The notes beneath the pieces were generated by a model, which was given only the letters and a program-made list of their open reading frames with translations, was not told the origin of the DNA and searched no databases. Position numbers and translations under genes: made by a program. From Sphingobacterium sp. B16(2022) (lineage in GTDB: Bacteria; Bacteroidota; Bacteroidia; Sphingobacteriales; Sphingobacteriaceae), in NCBI RefSeq assembly GCF_012030425.1, contig NZ_JAAUVN010000003.1:1-64000 (forward strand): a stretch of 64,000 nucleotides of DNA. Reading direction: 5' to 3'. Below, one piece after another: positions 18,669 through 28,108 of the stretch (position 1 is the first letter of the stretch; each line of letters starts with the position of its first letter).

Positions 18669-19679
18669 ATGCTGACATCAGAACAACTAAAAACACTTTT
18701 ATCAGAACCTAAAAGAATTGTAATCACTACGCACTTCAAGCCGGATGGCGATGCGCTGGGTTCTTCATTAGGTCTATTTTATTGGCTAAAAGCCCATAAA
18801 CATGATGTAAGCCTTATCGTTCCATCCGATTTCCCATCCTTTTTAGACTGGTTACCGGGTTTAGAACATGTGCGCATTTACACCAAAGAAGTACAAGAAA
18901 ATCAAAAATTAATTGCCGATGCTGAAATCATTTTCTGCCTTGATTTTAATGGACTGTCCCGTATCCATGATATGGCAGTTCCTGTTGAAAACGCGACAGG
19001 TATAAAATGTATGATTGACCACCATCTTGAACCTCAAGGTTTTCATGATTATGAATATTGGGATCCTAAAGCTGCGGCAACTGCACAGCTAATTTTCAGA
19101 TTTATAACAACAGAAATGCAAGAAGCTGGCAGTATCTCTGCAGATATGGCAACCTGCCTGTATACAGGCATTATGACCGACACAGGTTCATTCCGTTTCC
19201 GTTCTACGACTTCAGAAATACACCGGATAATCGCGAGCTTGATCGATTGTGGCGCAGAGAACTGGGCTATTCACGAGCTGATCTATAACAGTTCTTCGGA
19301 AGGAAGGTTAAAATTCTTAGGATACTGCTTACTCAATCGTTTAGAAGTATTCCCAGAGTACAACACAGCCATGATTTACGTTACACAAGAAGATTTAAAA
19401 AGCTTCGAAGTGATTACTGGAGATACCGAAGGACTTGTGAATTATGCATTGTCAATTAAAGGAATTCGATTAGCTGCATTAATTATTGACAGAAAAGAAC
19501 AAATTAAATTATCTTTGCGCTCGATTGGTGATGTTCCATGCAATGAAATATGCAAAACATATTTTAATGGCGGTGGTCATCTCAATGCATCTGGAGGAAA
19601 TTCACATGATGATCTACAAACGGTTATCAATACATTTAAATCCGCTTTACCGAATTATAAAGAAATATTAACAAAATAA
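18669..19679 (+). CDS. nrnA: DHH-family oligoribonuclease / pAp phosphatase NrnA
   Basis: NrnA degrades short RNA oligomers and dephosphorylates 3'-phosphoadenosine 5'-phosphate, using manganese. The 336-residue protein has the N-terminal THFKPDGDALGSS metal motif, FCLDFNG, the diagnostic MIDHHLEPQGF (DHH), MTDTGSFRFRSTT and the C-terminal DHHA1 motif GGGHLNASGG. The first FKBP lipoprotein gene follows after 18 bp, so the two are probably co-transcribed. A degraded copy of this gene's 3' end lies before the second FKBP gene. Confidence 0.95.
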   Translation: MLTSEQLKTLLSEPKRIVITTHFKPDGDALGSSLGLFYWLKAHKHDVSLIVPSDFPSFLDWLPGLEHVRIYTKEVQENQKLIADAEIIFCLDFNGLSRIHDMAVPVENATGIKCMIDHHLEPQGFHDYEYWDPKAAATAQLIFRFITTEMQEAGSISADMATCLYTGIMTDTGSFRFRSTTSEIHRIIASLIDCGAENWAIHELIYNSSSEGRLKFLGYCLLNRLEVFPEYNTAMIYVTQEDLKSFEVITGDTEGLVNYALSIKGIRLAALIIDRKEQIKLSLRSIGDVPCNEICKTYFNGGGHLNASGGNSHDDLQTVINTFKSALPNYKEILTK

Positions 19680-19697
19680 GATAGCAATAAAACTGAA

Positions 19698-20681
19698 ATG
19701 AAGAAATCAATTCTATTATTCGCGGCATCAGGACTATTATTAACTGCTTGCCAAAATTTTAAAAAGGCTGAAGGTGGCCTAGAATACAAAATCGCTAAAG
19801 ATGCTGGTGCTGAAAAAGCTGTATCTGGTGATTTATTGTCGGTAGACATGGTTGTTAAAACAGATAGAGATTCATTATTAAATAGTACTTTTGATGCTGG
19901 AATTCCACAAATCGTACAATTATATCCAGATAGTATCATCAAACAAAACCCAGGAGATCCAACAGGTTTATTTAAACTTGTAGGTGAAGGTGATAGTTTG
20001 GTATTTAAAATCGATTTAGATTCTGTAGCTGCCAAAACACAACAACCAAAACCAGCATTTGCTGATAAATATATTATCTATACGATTAAAGTTCAAAAAC
20101 ACTTCAAAAAAGGTAAGTTAACTGATCAACAATTAGGTGAGCAAGTTACGAAGTATTTTGAAGCAGAGACTGCAAAATTAAAAGGCGCTGAAGCTGGAAA
20201 AGTTGAAGCTTTCTTGAAAAACAACAAATTAGCACCTAAGAAAACTGCTTCTGGTTTACAATATGTTGTTACTAAGGCTGGATCAGGTAAAAATGCGGCT
20301 GTTGGTGACACTGTAGTTGTTAACTACATCGGTAGATTGACAAACGATAAAGTATTTGATACTAACCAAGCTGATCTAGCTAAAAAACATAACAAATTTA
20401 ATCCACAAAGACCTTACGAGCCTTTACGTTTACATTTAGGTGTTGATGGCGTTATTACAGGTTGGACTGAAGCTTTCCAATTATTGAACAAAGGTTCAAA
20501 AGCTACTTTGGTTATTCCTTCGGTTTTAGCTTATGGCGAACGTCCTGCTGGAGAAATTCCTCCATATTCACCTTTAATTTTCGATGTGGAAGTTCTTGAC
20601 ATTATCCCTGGAAAAGCACCTGCTGCAGCTCCAACGACAATTCCTGCAACAACGACACCGGCTACGCCTGTAAAGAAATAA
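19698..20681 (+). CDS. FKBP-type peptidyl-prolyl isomerase lipoprotein, copy 1
   Basis: The 327-residue protein starts with a lipoprotein signal ending in LLLTAC (lipid Cys18) and is predicted to be membrane-attached. A degenerate FKBP-like half covers about 25-140. A clear FKBP domain follows at about 185-310: AVGDTVVVNYIG, KVFDTNQ, HLGVDGVITGWTEAFQLLNKG and LAYGERPAGEIPPYSPLIFDVE. The tail is rich in Ala, Pro and Thr. It would catalyse proline isomerisation or act as a chaperone for exported proteins. A near-copy lies downstream, differing at about 37 of 327 residues by my manual count. A strong terminator follows. Confidence 0.93.
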   Translation: MKKSILLFAASGLLLTACQNFKKAEGGLEYKIAKDAGAEKAVSGDLLSVDMVVKTDRDSLLNSTFDAGIPQIVQLYPDSIIKQNPGDPTGLFKLVGEGDSLVFKIDLDSVAAKTQQPKPAFADKYIIYTIKVQKHFKKGKLTDQQLGEQVTKYFEAETAKLKGAEAGKVEAFLKNNKLAPKKTASGLQYVVTKAGSGKNAAVGDTVVVNYIGRLTNDKVFDTNQADLAKKHNKFNPQRPYEPLRLHLGVDGVITGWTEAFQLLNKGSKATLVIPSVLAYGERPAGEIPPYSPLIFDVEVLDIIPGKAPAAAPTTIPATTTPATPVKK

Positions 20682-20701
20682 GTACAGAAATTATCAAAAT
20701 G

Positions 20702-20739
20702 AAAAGCACTTATCGGATCACCGATAAGTGCTTTTTTTT
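20702..20739 (+). terminator. Terminator after FKBP copy 1
   Basis: AAAAGCACTTATCGG, an ATCA loop and CCGATAAGTGCTTTTTTTT form a perfect stem with a T-run, 21 bp after the stop codon. Confidence 0.95.
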
Positions 20740-20948
20740 GGGGCGGACCTAAATTTAAAATTTATATTATATTTTCACAAGAATCACCTTTCCTTTATAT
20801 CCAAATTAGGGTTAATAAAAATTCAAATCGCATGATTTTCTTTAAAAATTTTTAATGTTTTCTTTTGCCTTCCATGATAATTTAAAATCCATGTTTAAGC
20901 AGTATCATAGCTATTTTTCATATCCATGTTTACATTTTTTTACGTAAA

Positions 20949-21112
20949 AATTACTGCCAGAACTGAACAAATTAAATTATCTTTGATCTGAGATGTTTCC
21001 TTCCATAGAATAGGAAGACTATTTAAAAGGAACAGAATCTCAATACGACTAAAGTCGTATGACCAGATTATAAAGAATTAATAAAAAATAAGAAAGCAAT
21101 TAAACTTAAATG
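20949..21112 (+). pseudogene. Degraded 3' end of nrnA carried along in the FKBP duplication
   Basis: Two blocks match the end of nrnA. At 20949-20985, AATTACTGCCAGAACTGAAC leads into a 21-nt stretch identical to 19497-19517 (within nrnA 19481-19517). At 21063-21112, the sequence from CCAGATTATAAAGAA up to the FKBP start codon matches 19650-19700, the nrnA stop region and spacer. The middle is deleted or diverged and no reading frame survives. This shows that the second FKBP copy arose as a segment including the nrnA 3' end. Confidence 0.85.
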
Positions 21113-22096
21113 AAAAAATCAATTTTACTATTCGCGGCATCAGGGCTTTTATTAACTGCTTGCCAAAACTTTAAAAAGGCCGAGGGTGGCCTAGAATACA
21201 AAATCGTGAAGGATGCTGGTGCAGAAAAGGCAGTTGCAGGTGATCTATTGTCGGTAGATATTATTCAAAAATCTGATAGAGATTCTGTCATGTCGAGTAC
21301 TTACGATGCAGGAGTTCCACAAATCCTACAATTATATCCGGATAGTATCATCAAACAAAACCCAGGAGATCCAACTGGTTTATTCAAATTTGTAGGTGAA
21401 GGTGATAGTTTGGTATTTAAGATTAATTTAGATTCTATAACGGCTAAAACAAAGCAACCAAAACCTGATTTTGCTGATAAATACATCATCTATACGATTA
21501 AAGTTCAAAAACACTTCAAAAAAGGTAAATTAACAGACCAACAATTAAGTGAGCAGGTTACGAAATATTTTGAGGAACAGACTGCAAAATTAAAAGGGGC
21601 TGAAACAGGGAAAGTTGAAGCGTTCTTAAAGAATAATAAATTAGCAACTCAGAAAACTGCTTCCGGTTTACAATATGTAATTACAAAACCAGGATCAGGT
21701 AAAAATGCCGCTGTTGGTGATACAGTAGTTGTTAATTACGTTGGGAAATTAGCAAACGATAAAGTATTTGATACCAATCAAGCTGATCTTGCTAAAAAAT
21801 ATAAAAAATTCAATGCACAAAGACCTTATGAACCTCTTCGTCTACATTTAGGTGTAGATGGTGTTATAACAGGCTGGACGGAAGCTTTCCAGTTATTAAA
21901 CAAAGGCTCAAAAGCAACATTGGTTATCCCTTCTAATTTAGCTTATGGCGAACGTCAGGCTGGAGAGATTCCTCCATATTCGCCGTTAATTTTTGACGTA
22001 GAAGTTATTGACATTATTCCTGGAAAAGCTCCTGCAGCTGCTCCAACAACAATTCCTGCAACAAAATTGACACCTGCTACACCAGTAAAAAAATAA
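21110..22096 (+). CDS. FKBP-type peptidyl-prolyl isomerase lipoprotein, copy 2
   Basis: This 328-residue protein is about 89% identical to copy 1 by manual count, with the same LLLTAC lipobox, degenerate N-terminal half, FKBP domain and Ala/Pro/Thr tail. The signal peptide and FKBP active face are nearly unchanged. Differences cluster in the N-terminal half (for example SVDIIQKSDRDSVMSSTYDAG). It has its own upstream DNA, a nrnA relic, and its own terminator, so its expression need not follow nrnA. Both copies look intact and under purifying selection. Confidence 0.93.
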   Translation: MKKSILLFAASGLLLTACQNFKKAEGGLEYKIVKDAGAEKAVAGDLLSVDIIQKSDRDSVMSSTYDAGVPQILQLYPDSIIKQNPGDPTGLFKFVGEGDSLVFKINLDSITAKTKQPKPDFADKYIIYTIKVQKHFKKGKLTDQQLSEQVTKYFEEQTAKLKGAETGKVEAFLKNNKLATQKTASGLQYVITKPGSGKNAAVGDTVVVNYVGKLANDKVFDTNQADLAKKYKKFNAQRPYEPLRLHLGVDGVITGWTEAFQLLNKGSKATLVIPSNLAYGERQAGEIPPYSPLIFDVEVIDIIPGKAPAAAPTTIPATKLTPATPVKK

Positions 22097-22735
22097 GGAC
22101 ATAAATATTTATCAAAAAGGGCTTATTGGTAATTCAATAAGCCCTTTTTCATTGGTCTTCTATTTCCAAATGTTGATAAACCCTTCAATGCGATAAGGAT
22201 CAATAATTAGCTTGGGCATTACGCAAAATTGGCTTGGTTAAGTCCATAATTATCAGAATTTTATTATCTGTAAAACTTTTAGCAATTTGCTTGAAATCGT
22301 GACCTGACAAAGTGTACTTAAACAAATAAAGAAGGAAGTAAGAATAAGTAAGCGTTTGATTTTTATATCAAATAAATGGATGGATGAATGACTACATCTT
22401 TTCTAATTGACGGGATAGAAGAGTGCTATAGATCCCATCGTAAAAGGAAGGAATATGCATTATATAGGTGATTTATCTACAATATTCCTAAATACAGGAA
22501 TATTACCCTGTCCTTAATAATAAAACAGTTAAAATTTTGATCAAATATTTCTCATTTTTAACAAAAAATCAAAAAAAAAGCTGTGTAGTTTTATATTCGT
22601 AATAAAACAGCTATATGAGTTTCTAATTTTCAAAGCATTGGCGCTATATCCATCACCGTGATAATGACTAAGTTTCATCAAATTAGGTCGTTTCATCCTA
22701 AACATTTATTTTTACCTTCGCTATAACTATAATCC
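22097..22735. other. 639-bp spacer between FKBP copy 2 and tatD
   Basis: After the FKBP terminator this AT-rich stretch has no supportable open frame. A 9-bp hairpin (22481-22489 and 22496-22504, loop AAATAC) lacks a T-run. TACCTTCGC at 22713-22721, 14 bp before the tatD ATG, is a one-mismatch -7 with TTTC 18 bp upstream. I recognise no RNA gene. Confidence 0.5.
22114..22149 (+). terminator. Terminator after FKBP copy 2
   Basis: AAAAAGGGCTTATTG and CAATAAGCCCTTTTT pair perfectly across a 6-nt loop and end in T-rich DNA, 17 bp after the stop. Confidence 0.93.
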
Positions 22736-23503
22736 ATGTTACTAACAGATACCCATACCCATATATACTATCACACCGAAAACGATTCATTAGCAGAACA
22801 AATGCAACGTTGCTTTGATAAAGATATTCATCGCCTTTTTCTTCCAAATGTCAATAGTGCATCGATAGCTGCAGTCATGAAAACTGTTGATGCATACCCA
22901 AACAACTGTTTTCCGATGCTCGGTTTACATCCCTGTGATGTAAAAGAAAACTATCAAGAAGAACTAACAAAAATCTATGCGGCACTGCAGCAACACAAAG
23001 TATATGCTATCGGAGAAATTGGCCTAGACCTGTATTGGGACAAATCTACTTTGGAGATTCAAAAAGATGCTTTTCGTCAGCAGGTACAATGGGCTAAAGA
23101 TCTTAATTTACCAATAGATATTCATTGTCGTGAGGCTTTTAACGAATTATTTGAATTATTAGAAGAACTAAAAGATGAAAAGCTTTTTGGGGTACTACAT
23201 TGTTTTACAGGAAACATTGAACAAGCGCAACATGCTATCGATCTGGGTTTCGCACTGGGTATTGGCGGAGTTGTCACTTTTAAAAAAGCGGGGCTTGACG
23301 AAGTCGTTAAACAGATAGGCCTACAACATATTGTACTGGAAACTGATGCGCCTTATCTTGCTCCGATGCCGTTTCGAGGCAAACAAAATGAAAGTAGTTA
23401 TCTATACTATATAGCACAAAAAATAGCTGACATTAAAGAATTACCAATAGAACAAGTAGCGGCAATAACAACTGAAAACTCAAAAAGAATATTTGGAATC
23501 TAA
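22736..23503 (+). CDS. TatD-family metal-dependent hydrolase
   Basis: The 255-residue TIM-barrel protein has TatD signatures: LTDTHTHIYYH metal site, YAIGEIGLDLYW, LPIDIHCREAF, GVLHCFTGN and LETDAPYLAPMPFRGK. TatD proteins are cytoplasmic magnesium-dependent nucleases with 3'-5' exonuclease or apurinic activity in studied cases. The asparaginase gene starts 8 bp after its stop, so the two are co-transcribed. Whether this member is TatD, YcfH or YjjV type is not clear. Confidence 0.93.
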   Translation: MLLTDTHTHIYYHTENDSLAEQMQRCFDKDIHRLFLPNVNSASIAAVMKTVDAYPNNCFPMLGLHPCDVKENYQEELTKIYAALQQHKVYAIGEIGLDLYWDKSTLEIQKDAFRQQVQWAKDLNLPIDIHCREAFNELFELLEELKDEKLFGVLHCFTGNIEQAQHAIDLGFALGIGGVVTFKKAGLDEVVKQIGLQHIVLETDAPYLAPMPFRGKQNESSYLYYIAQKIADIKELPIEQVAAITTENSKRIFGI

Positions 23504-23511
23504 CTCACATC

Positions 23512-24531
23512 ATGCATAACATATTTATCATATACACAGGTGGCACCATAGGAATGGTCAAAGACGAAACGGGAACTTTCGTTCCCTTTGACTTTGAATT
23601 AATCAAGCGCAATCTTCCAGATCTAAGTCGATTAAATTATAAATTAACCGTACATTCCTTTAATCCCATTATTGATTCTTCCAATATGAAGCCTGAAATA
23701 TGGATTGAAATGGCACAGATCATTAAGGACAATTACGATGAATATGATGGTTTTGTCATCTTACATGGATCAGATACCATGTCATTTTCGGCTTCGGTTT
23801 TAAGCTTTATGCTGGAAGGGTTACAAAAACCCGTCATTTTATCAGGTTCTCAATTACCGATCGGAGAAATTCGCACCGATGCAAGGGAAAATATGATGAC
23901 TGCCTTAGAAATTGCGTCTACAAAGCATTTTGGGGTCTCCATGATTCAAGAAGTATGTATTCTATTTGACAATAAATTATTTAGAGGTAACCGTTCTTTC
24001 AAATATAATTCGGCAAAATTTGAAGCTTTCCGTTCCCCCAATTATCCGGTTCTTGTAGAGGCAGGTATTCATCTCCAATACAATCAAGATGCTTTATTAA
24101 ACAACAGTGGTAAAGAGTTTATTTTGCATACCAAACTTGACGATCGCGTGGGTGTTCTGAAATTGTTTCCAGGTATAAGTCCTAGTACAATCAGAGCAGT
24201 ATTAAATTCGGATGTCCGTTCTATTGTTATGGAAACATTTGGCTCCGGAAATACCACTACCGATCAATGGTTTTTAGATTTGCTGAAAGAAGCCATTGAT
24301 AACGGTAAGAATATTTTAAATATATCACAATGTAAGGTTGGTTCTGTTGAACTGGGGCGTTATGAGACGAGCACTGGACTAAAAGCGATTGGAGTACTCA
24401 ATGGTTACGATATGACTTTTGAAGCTGCTGTAACAAAGCTCATGTACCTACAGGGTGAATGCGAAGATCAAAAAGATGTTGCCTATTGGATCGAAAAGGA
24501 TATCAGAGGTGAATTGACTATCAACGATTAA
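23512..24531 (+). CDS. ansA: Type I L-asparaginase
   Basis: This 339-residue enzyme hydrolyses asparagine to aspartate and ammonia. It shows the two catalytic threonine motifs: IYTGGTIGMV near residue 12 and ILHGSDTMSFSASVLSFMLE near residue 85. LSGSQLPIGEIRTDARENM follows. There is no signal peptide, so it is the cytoplasmic (AnsA) type. It lies 8 bp after tatD and ends at a bidirectional terminator facing folC. Confidence 0.94.
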   Translation: MHNIFIIYTGGTIGMVKDETGTFVPFDFELIKRNLPDLSRLNYKLTVHSFNPIIDSSNMKPEIWIEMAQIIKDNYDEYDGFVILHGSDTMSFSASVLSFMLEGLQKPVILSGSQLPIGEIRTDARENMMTALEIASTKHFGVSMIQEVCILFDNKLFRGNRSFKYNSAKFEAFRSPNYPVLVEAGIHLQYNQDALLNNSGKEFILHTKLDDRVGVLKLFPGISPSTIRAVLNSDVRSIVMETFGSGNTTTDQWFLDLLKEAIDNGKNILNISQCKVGSVELGRYETSTGLKAIGVLNGYDMTFEAAVTKLMYLQGECEDQKDVAYWIEKDIRGELTIND

Positions 24532-24641
24532 TTTTTTCATAAATTGAATTGAATTTGGATAAATTTTACATAGAATAAAATTCCCAGCACTTGAAGAAAA
24601 TTCGAAAATTGGGTAATTACTTAACTACAATCTTGTGGCAT

Positions 24642-24686
24642 AAAAAAGAGCGAGCAGATCTAAAGATCTGCTCGCTCTTTTTTTTT
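24642..24686. terminator. Bidirectional terminator between ansA and folC
   Basis: AAAAAAGAGCGAGCAGATC, a TAAA loop and its perfect complement form a long stem with A-run on one side and T-run on the other, serving the two convergent genes. Confidence 0.95.
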
Positions 24687-24723
24687 GCTTTACTTTACAA
24701 TAGCTGTCTTATCAGGCAGCACA

Positions 24724-26022
24724 TTAGTTTATAGCGGCAAGCACTTCTGATACCACAAAGTTACTTCCTCCTATAAAAATTAAATCTCCGTCCTGATACT
24801 GTTTTTTTGCTGCTTCAAAAGCTTTTACGACAGGGCCATATGCATTTCCTTTTAGTCCCAATAGATGTGCTTCAGCTGCAAGTTCTTCTGAAGGCATCGC
24901 TCTAGGCATATCAGGGTTACTAAAATAATAGATCGCATCTGTAGGTAACAATGGGAGCATATGTCCTAAATCTTTATCCTTCATAGCTCCTATTACAAAA
25001 TGCAATTGCCGATAGTTTGTATTGGCTAAATTTTTCAGAACTTCCCTAATTCCATCCTCATTATGTCCAGTATCGCAAATGATAAAAGGTTTTTTGGAAA
25101 GTGTCTGCCATCGACCTTGAAGGCCAGTAAAAGACTGTACTTTTCGCAAACCATTTTTTACATCGTCCTGTGACAGATCATAACCTCGTGTCCGCATATG
25201 ATCAACAATCCGCAAGACACCTAATATATTTTTTGATTGATACGTTCCTTTTAGATCTAATTCGTATTGCTCGATATGACCTTCCTTATCCTTGACTTCA
25301 ATCTGTAAATGATCTTCATTAATGGCTTTAATTTCTGATTGCAATTTGTCGGATGCAAACTCAAGCGCTGCATTTTCAAGCTTAGCTTTTTCTAGAAATA
25401 CAGGCGCAGTATCTTTATGATATTCCGATACGACAACAGGAGTATCTTTTTTTATAATACCTGCTTTTTCAGATGCTATAGCTGGAAGCGTATCACCCAA
25501 CATATTCATATGGTCAAAACCGATATTAGTGATTAAGGATGCCAGTGGCATGATGACATTTGTAGAATCAAGACGACCACCTAAACCAACTTCAATGATG
25601 GCAATATCAACGTGCTGTTTTGCAAAGTAATCAAATGCCATAGCCACCGTAACCTCAAAAAATGAGGGTTGAATCTCTTCAATCAGTGCATGCAGATTAT
25701 TCACAAAATCAATAACAAATTGCTCATCGACCATCTGTCCATTGATACGAATACGTTCCCTAAAATCTAATAAATGTGGTGAAGTATACAGGGCTGTTTT
25801 ATATCCTACCTCTGCAAAGATAGAAGCCAACATGTGAGAGGATGAACCTTTCCCATTCGTACCGGCAATATGAATAGATTTGAATTTATCTTGTGGATTT
25901 CCTAACGCATGAAGTAATGCTAAGGTATTATCTAAATCCTTTTTATAGGCGGATGCCCCGTCACGGGTAAACATAGGTAATCGAGCATATAAATACTCGA
26001 TTACCTCATTATAATTATGCAT
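24724..26022 (-). CDS. folC: Folylpolyglutamate synthase / dihydrofolate synthase
   Basis: FolC adds glutamate to dihydropteroate and tetrahydrofolates. The 432-residue protein has the Mur-ligase-like ATP loop IAGTNGKGSSSHML near residue 55, SPHLLDFRERIRING, EVGLGGRLDSTNVI and the C-terminal domain ICDTGHNEDGI. The ATG at 26022 is preferred to a TTG at 26028. It begins about 12 bp after the TonB-like stop and is the last gene of the envelope operon, probably by convenience of transcription. Confidence 0.95.
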   Translation of the reverse strand: MHNYNEVIEYLYARLPMFTRDGASAYKKDLDNTLALLHALGNPQDKFKSIHIAGTNGKGSSSHMLASIFAEVGYKTALYTSPHLLDFRERIRINGQMVDEQFVIDFVNNLHALIEEIQPSFFEVTVAMAFDYFAKQHVDIAIIEVGLGGRLDSTNVIMPLASLITNIGFDHMNMLGDTLPAIASEKAGIIKKDTPVVVSEYHKDTAPVFLEKAKLENAALEFASDKLQSEIKAINEDHLQIEVKDKEGHIEQYELDLKGTYQSKNILGVLRIVDHMRTRGYDLSQDDVKNGLRKVQSFTGLQGRWQTLSKKPFIICDTGHNEDGIREVLKNLANTNYRQLHFVIGAMKDKDLGHMLPLLPTDAIYYFSNPDMPRAMPSEELAAEAHLLGLKGNAYGPVVKAFEAAKKQYQDGDLIFIGGSNFVVSEVLAAIN

Positions 26023-26034
26023 TGACAATAAATT

Positions 26035-26862
26035 TTATCTTAGTTTAAAATTGAATACAATTCTGCCTGTCTGAGAGTCAGGCGCATTTGGCAATTGATT
26101 CAATCGAGCTCCACGAACAGCTCTTTCACATTTTTCCAATAAGCTTGGATCCGTGATGGTTGTACCTTTCACTCCGGCACGTGCATAAATGATCACTCCC
26201 GATTGGTTTACGCGGAACTCAACAGCTACTTTACCAGCCTGCTGTCCATTATCATCAATCTGAGGTCTCTGCGTAAAACTTCTGTTTTCAATTGAAAGCA
26301 TCATATTACCGTTTCCAGAACCACCTTCACCATAATTACTGGCTAAAGGATCACCTAATTTACTACCTTGATTGCCAGGTACCGTTCCTGTACCATCACC
26401 AGAACCTGTGCCGTTATTCTTTTTGCCTTTATAAAGGGCATTCGAATTTACTGCAGGTTTACTGTCCTTCACTTCTTTTGTTGTTTCAGGCGCAACTGTT
26501 TTTACGGGCTTTGAAGCCTTCGTAACAACGGGAGCATCTTCAACATCTTGTGTCACGACTGCTTTGTCAGCGACCTGCTGTGAAGGTGTAGGTGTCGGTA
26601 TTTCTTCTGGAACGACGCGATCTGGTTTTACATTATTAGCATTGGGATCTACAGAAGGTTCTTCAACACTCATGTAATCATCGCCCATGCCTTCTTCTGC
26701 TGTACCATAATTCACAACCATACCGCCCATACCGTATTCATCGGGCATTTTGGTTCCAAAAATGATAAAGAAACTTATCAATACCAAAATCCCCATTATA
26801 GCAGTAGAAATCCCTAATGCTTTGGGGAAGTTATTTTCCTCATGTTGAAGATGGTAAGCCAT
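26035..26862 (-). CDS. TonB-like energy transducer
   Basis: The 275-residue protein has one N-terminal membrane helix (ISTAIMGILVLISFFIIFG), a long periplasmic linker rich in Pro, Glu, Val and Lys, a Gly-rich stretch near residues 150-190, and a C-terminal TonB/TolA-like beta domain (GKVAVEFRVNQSGVIIYARA, GRIVFNFKLR). It would couple ExbB/ExbD proton flow to an outer-membrane partner. ExbD and ExbB genes lie just upstream in the operon. It could equally act in a Tol-like role. Confidence 0.88.
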   Translation of the reverse strand: MAYHLQHEENNFPKALGISTAIMGILVLISFFIIFGTKMPDEYGMGGMVVNYGTAEEGMGDDYMSVEEPSVDPNANNVKPDRVVPEEIPTPTPSQQVADKAVVTQDVEDAPVVTKASKPVKTVAPETTKEVKDSKPAVNSNALYKGKKNNGTGSGDGTGTVPGNQGSKLGDPLASNYGEGGSGNGNMMLSIENRSFTQRPQIDDNGQQAGKVAVEFRVNQSGVIIYARAGVKGTTITDPSLLEKCERAVRGARLNQLPNAPDSQTGRIVFNFKLR

Positions 26863-26921
26863 GTATTTATCTCCTATTCTTTAAAATTAGAACTTAAACC
26901 TTAAAAAAGGTTTAAAACTCT

Positions 26922-27329
26922 TTAATCTTTCTTTGGTTCTGTCGCCAAAACAACTTTTATTTTCAAGCGGTTGGCAATATCCATTACTGAAATCACATTC
27001 TGAATAGGGACTGAATTATCAACATACATCATGATCGTCAATTCTTCTCCTGTTCTCATTTGCGATTGGATTGCTGCTTCTAGTGCATCATAAGGTACAA
27101 CTGCCTTTTCAACATGGTAAGCTAAATCCGAGGTAATCGAAACCGTCAATGTTTTTTTGGATACAGACTGCTCTCCAGCACTGGATTTTGGAAGTAATAA
27201 CTTCACAACCTGCGGATTGGAAACAGCAGATGCCAACAAAAAGAATAACATCAGAAAGAACATGATGTCGTTCAATGCTGAAGTATGTACTTCAGCTGCT
27301 GGTTTATTTTTTCTACTTCTTAGATTCAT
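26922..27329 (-). CDS. exbD: ExbD/TolR-family biopolymer transport protein
   Basis: This 135-residue inner-membrane protein has one N-terminal helix, SALNDIMFFLMLFFLLASAV, that carries the conserved protonatable Asp. A small periplasmic domain follows, ending in VISVMDIANRLKIKVVLATE. It forms the proton channel with ExbB, encoded 43 bp upstream. Confidence 0.93.
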   Translation of the reverse strand: MNLRSRKNKPAAEVHTSALNDIMFFLMLFFLLASAVSNPQVVKLLLPKSSAGEQSVSKKTLTVSITSDLAYHVEKAVVPYDALEAAIQSQMRTGEELTIMMYVDNSVPIQNVISVMDIANRLKIKVVLATEPKKD

Positions 27330-27372
27330 TATTCTAAATTTTAATTGATTAATTAGCTATACGACCCTGCGA

Positions 27373-28074
27373 TTATGCGCCAGGTTCATCTAATAAATCA
27401 ATAAATTCAACTGCATCTGTCTCCATACGTAAGATCAAACGCTCAACCATCATATTTAGGATATGGTAACCAATATATGCTAAGATACCAACTGTTAAGC
27501 CAGATGCCGAAGCTACCATCTTCACATAAAGACCTCCGGATACTGACCCAATATCAATACCACCAGCCATCTCTACTTCATGGAAAATTGTAATTACTCC
27601 AAAAATTGTTCCTACGAAACCAAGCATCGGCGCAATACCTGCAATAATACCTAGAATATTAATATTCTTTTCCAATTTAGCAACCTCAAGTTTACCTACA
27701 TTCTCAATAGCACCTTCAATATCTTTGATTGGACGTCCTACACGTAGTAATCCCTTTTGCAACATACGTCCTAATGCTGAGTGACTCGAACGGCAAACTG
27801 CTAAAGCAGCGTCCAATTTACCAGAAAGCACACTTGCTTTTACTTGTGACATTAGTGAAACATCATACTTTGCAGCTTTACGAATAGTCAGGAAACGCTC
27901 AAAAAAGATGATCAAACCAATAAACAACAATAATAAAATGGGAACCATAATCCATCCCCCCTTCATCATCATTTGAATTAAGCTCAAATTTTCGTCTCTT
28001 ACTACAGGTACTGCTTGCTGTGCAGCTTGATTAACGGTGTCCAAAAGATTGCTGTCGCTTTGAATCAATGACAT
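27373..28074 (-). CDS. exbB: ExbB/TolQ/MotA-family proton channel protein
   Basis: The 233-residue protein has three membrane helices: one at about 37-58 (WIMVPILLLLFIGLIIFFE) and two in the C-terminal half (INILGIIAGIAPMLGFVGTI and VKMVASASGLTVGILAYIGY). The sequence IAPMLGFVGTIFGVI is the family signature. It pairs with the adjacent ExbD. Whether it serves TonB or a Tol-like function depends on the TonB-like gene next to it. Confidence 0.94.
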   Translation of the reverse strand: MSLIQSDSNLLDTVNQAAQQAVPVVRDENLSLIQMMMKGGWIMVPILLLLFIGLIIFFERFLTIRKAAKYDVSLMSQVKASVLSGKLDAALAVCRSSHSALGRMLQKGLLRVGRPIKDIEGAIENVGKLEVAKLEKNINILGIIAGIAPMLGFVGTIFGVITIFHEVEMAGGIDIGSVSGGLYVKMVASASGLTVGILAYIGYHILNMMVERLILRMETDAVEFIDLLDEPGA

Positions 28075-28108
28075 AATAATTTATAATTTTAAAATTGTTT
28101 ATATTAGA

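Noticed and set aside
20682-21109. Insertion sequence or mobile element between the FKBP copies
   Set aside because: No inverted terminal repeats or transposase; the spacer is explained by a decayed nrnA 3' end.
22481-22504. Small hairpin as a terminator or regulatory RNA
   Set aside because: The stem is only 9 bp, lacks a T-run and stands alone in an AT-rich spacer.
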